Positions 17,851 through 18,247 of a DNA stretch of 18,247 nt are shown here, piece by piece. The stretch is from Rhodocollybia butyracea (taxonomy: Eukaryota; Basidiomycota; Agaricomycetes; Agaricales; Omphalotaceae), in assembly GCA_015501585.1 (NCBI GenBank), contig JADNRY010001045.1:1-18247 (forward strand), in the 5' to 3' direction. Each line of letters begins with the position of its first letter. Position 1 is the first letter of the stretch. Under the pieces are notes generated by a model. The model had not been told where the DNA came from, made no database searches, and saw nothing but the letters and a program-made list of their open reading frames with translations. Made by a program: the position numbers and the translations under genes.

Positions 17851-18247
17851 CTACGAATAAACGCTAATTATTTTCTGCGAGGATTCTTTCGTCGACATTT
17901 TATCCGATAGAGTTCGTTCCGAATCACGAAGCTGGCTTGACACTTCATCTTCGTCTAAGATATGAGCCAAGTATTCAAACCGGTCCGGAACACTGTCAAT
18001 GTTTATCTGGCTGCTTTGGGCCAAATCTGGTAGGACGCCCAATACATTAAGGCAGCGATGACATATGTTAAGATGAACCTAGGAGAACAAAATTTTGTAC
18101 CTTATCAACTCTGAATGAAAGGGGTAAAACGTACGACACGTTGGATAGCCGTGCGGCGTTCACAGAGATTTTGACCTGGGTCGAGATAGTCGAGGCGAAA
18201 CTGGAATACGTATATTGTCAAGCTTATCGAAGAGTCGGAGAAGCGAT
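17851..18247 (-). CDS. 3' exons of an unidentified gene (C-terminus)
   Basis: The last exon is 17851-18078 and the preceding one is 18135-18200, or open through to the window edge at 18247. Intron 18079-18134 has a GTACGT donor and a CCTAG acceptor, in phase 0. The joined protein contains DYLDPGQNLCERRTAIQRVV and then HLNICHRCLNVLG, whose CHRC suggests a small cysteine pair, although no zinc fold is clear. The C-terminus is acidic and polar (RFEYLAHILDEDEVSSQ) and ends in KIISVYS. I do not recognise the family. An optional intron (acceptor CAG at 18201-18203) may separate the edge sequence from the exon. Confidence 0.6.

Overview
The window looks like nuclear DNA of a filamentous basidiomycete, most likely an Agaricomycete. 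Genes are dense and cut by many very short introns (about 40-85 nt), with GTRNGT donors, CTRAY-like branch sites and YAG acceptors. I recognise the exocyst subunit Sec10, the ribosome-assembly factor Rix1 and a fungal DUF2235 hydrolase. All exon models were built by hand from splice signals, phase and remembered family motifs; no search was run.

Layout, left to right: the 3' end of an unidentified + strand gene (1-279); a gene-free stretch; a 12-exon DUF2235 (Tle1-like alpha/beta hydrolase) gene on the - strand (1123-3279) with two reading-frame breaks near its 3' end; about 1.7 kb with no convincing gene; a 17-exon Sec10 gene on the - strand (5003-8626); only 63 bp of shared divergent promoter; a 10-exon Rix1/PELP1-type gene on the + strand (8690-11383); a convergent spacer; a long, largely disordered, probably nuclear protein on the - strand (11748-15474); a divergent spacer; a small membrane protein of promethin/LDO-like appearance on the + strand (15944-16758); a spacer with a possible two-exon remnant and a nested palindrome; and the 3' exons of an unidentified - strand gene running off the right edge (17851-18247).

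These genes do not form one pathway. Sec10 (secretory vesicle tethering) and Rix1 (60S ribosome maturation) are housekeeping genes that may be co-expressed from their tiny shared promoter. DUF2235 is a variable accessory hydrolase family in fungi.

I do not see a clear new multi-gene system. The most useful unusual signals are: (1) four reading-frame breaks in three genes, all of the same sense (one base missing), which points to sequence error or to decay of the DUF2235 gene; (2) several GC-AG introns; (3) three in-frame, stop-free introns whose retention would lengthen proteins; (4) a partial copy of a DUF2235 exon inside the neighbouring intron; (5) the promethin-like membrane protein; (6) the nested palindrome near 17.6 kb.
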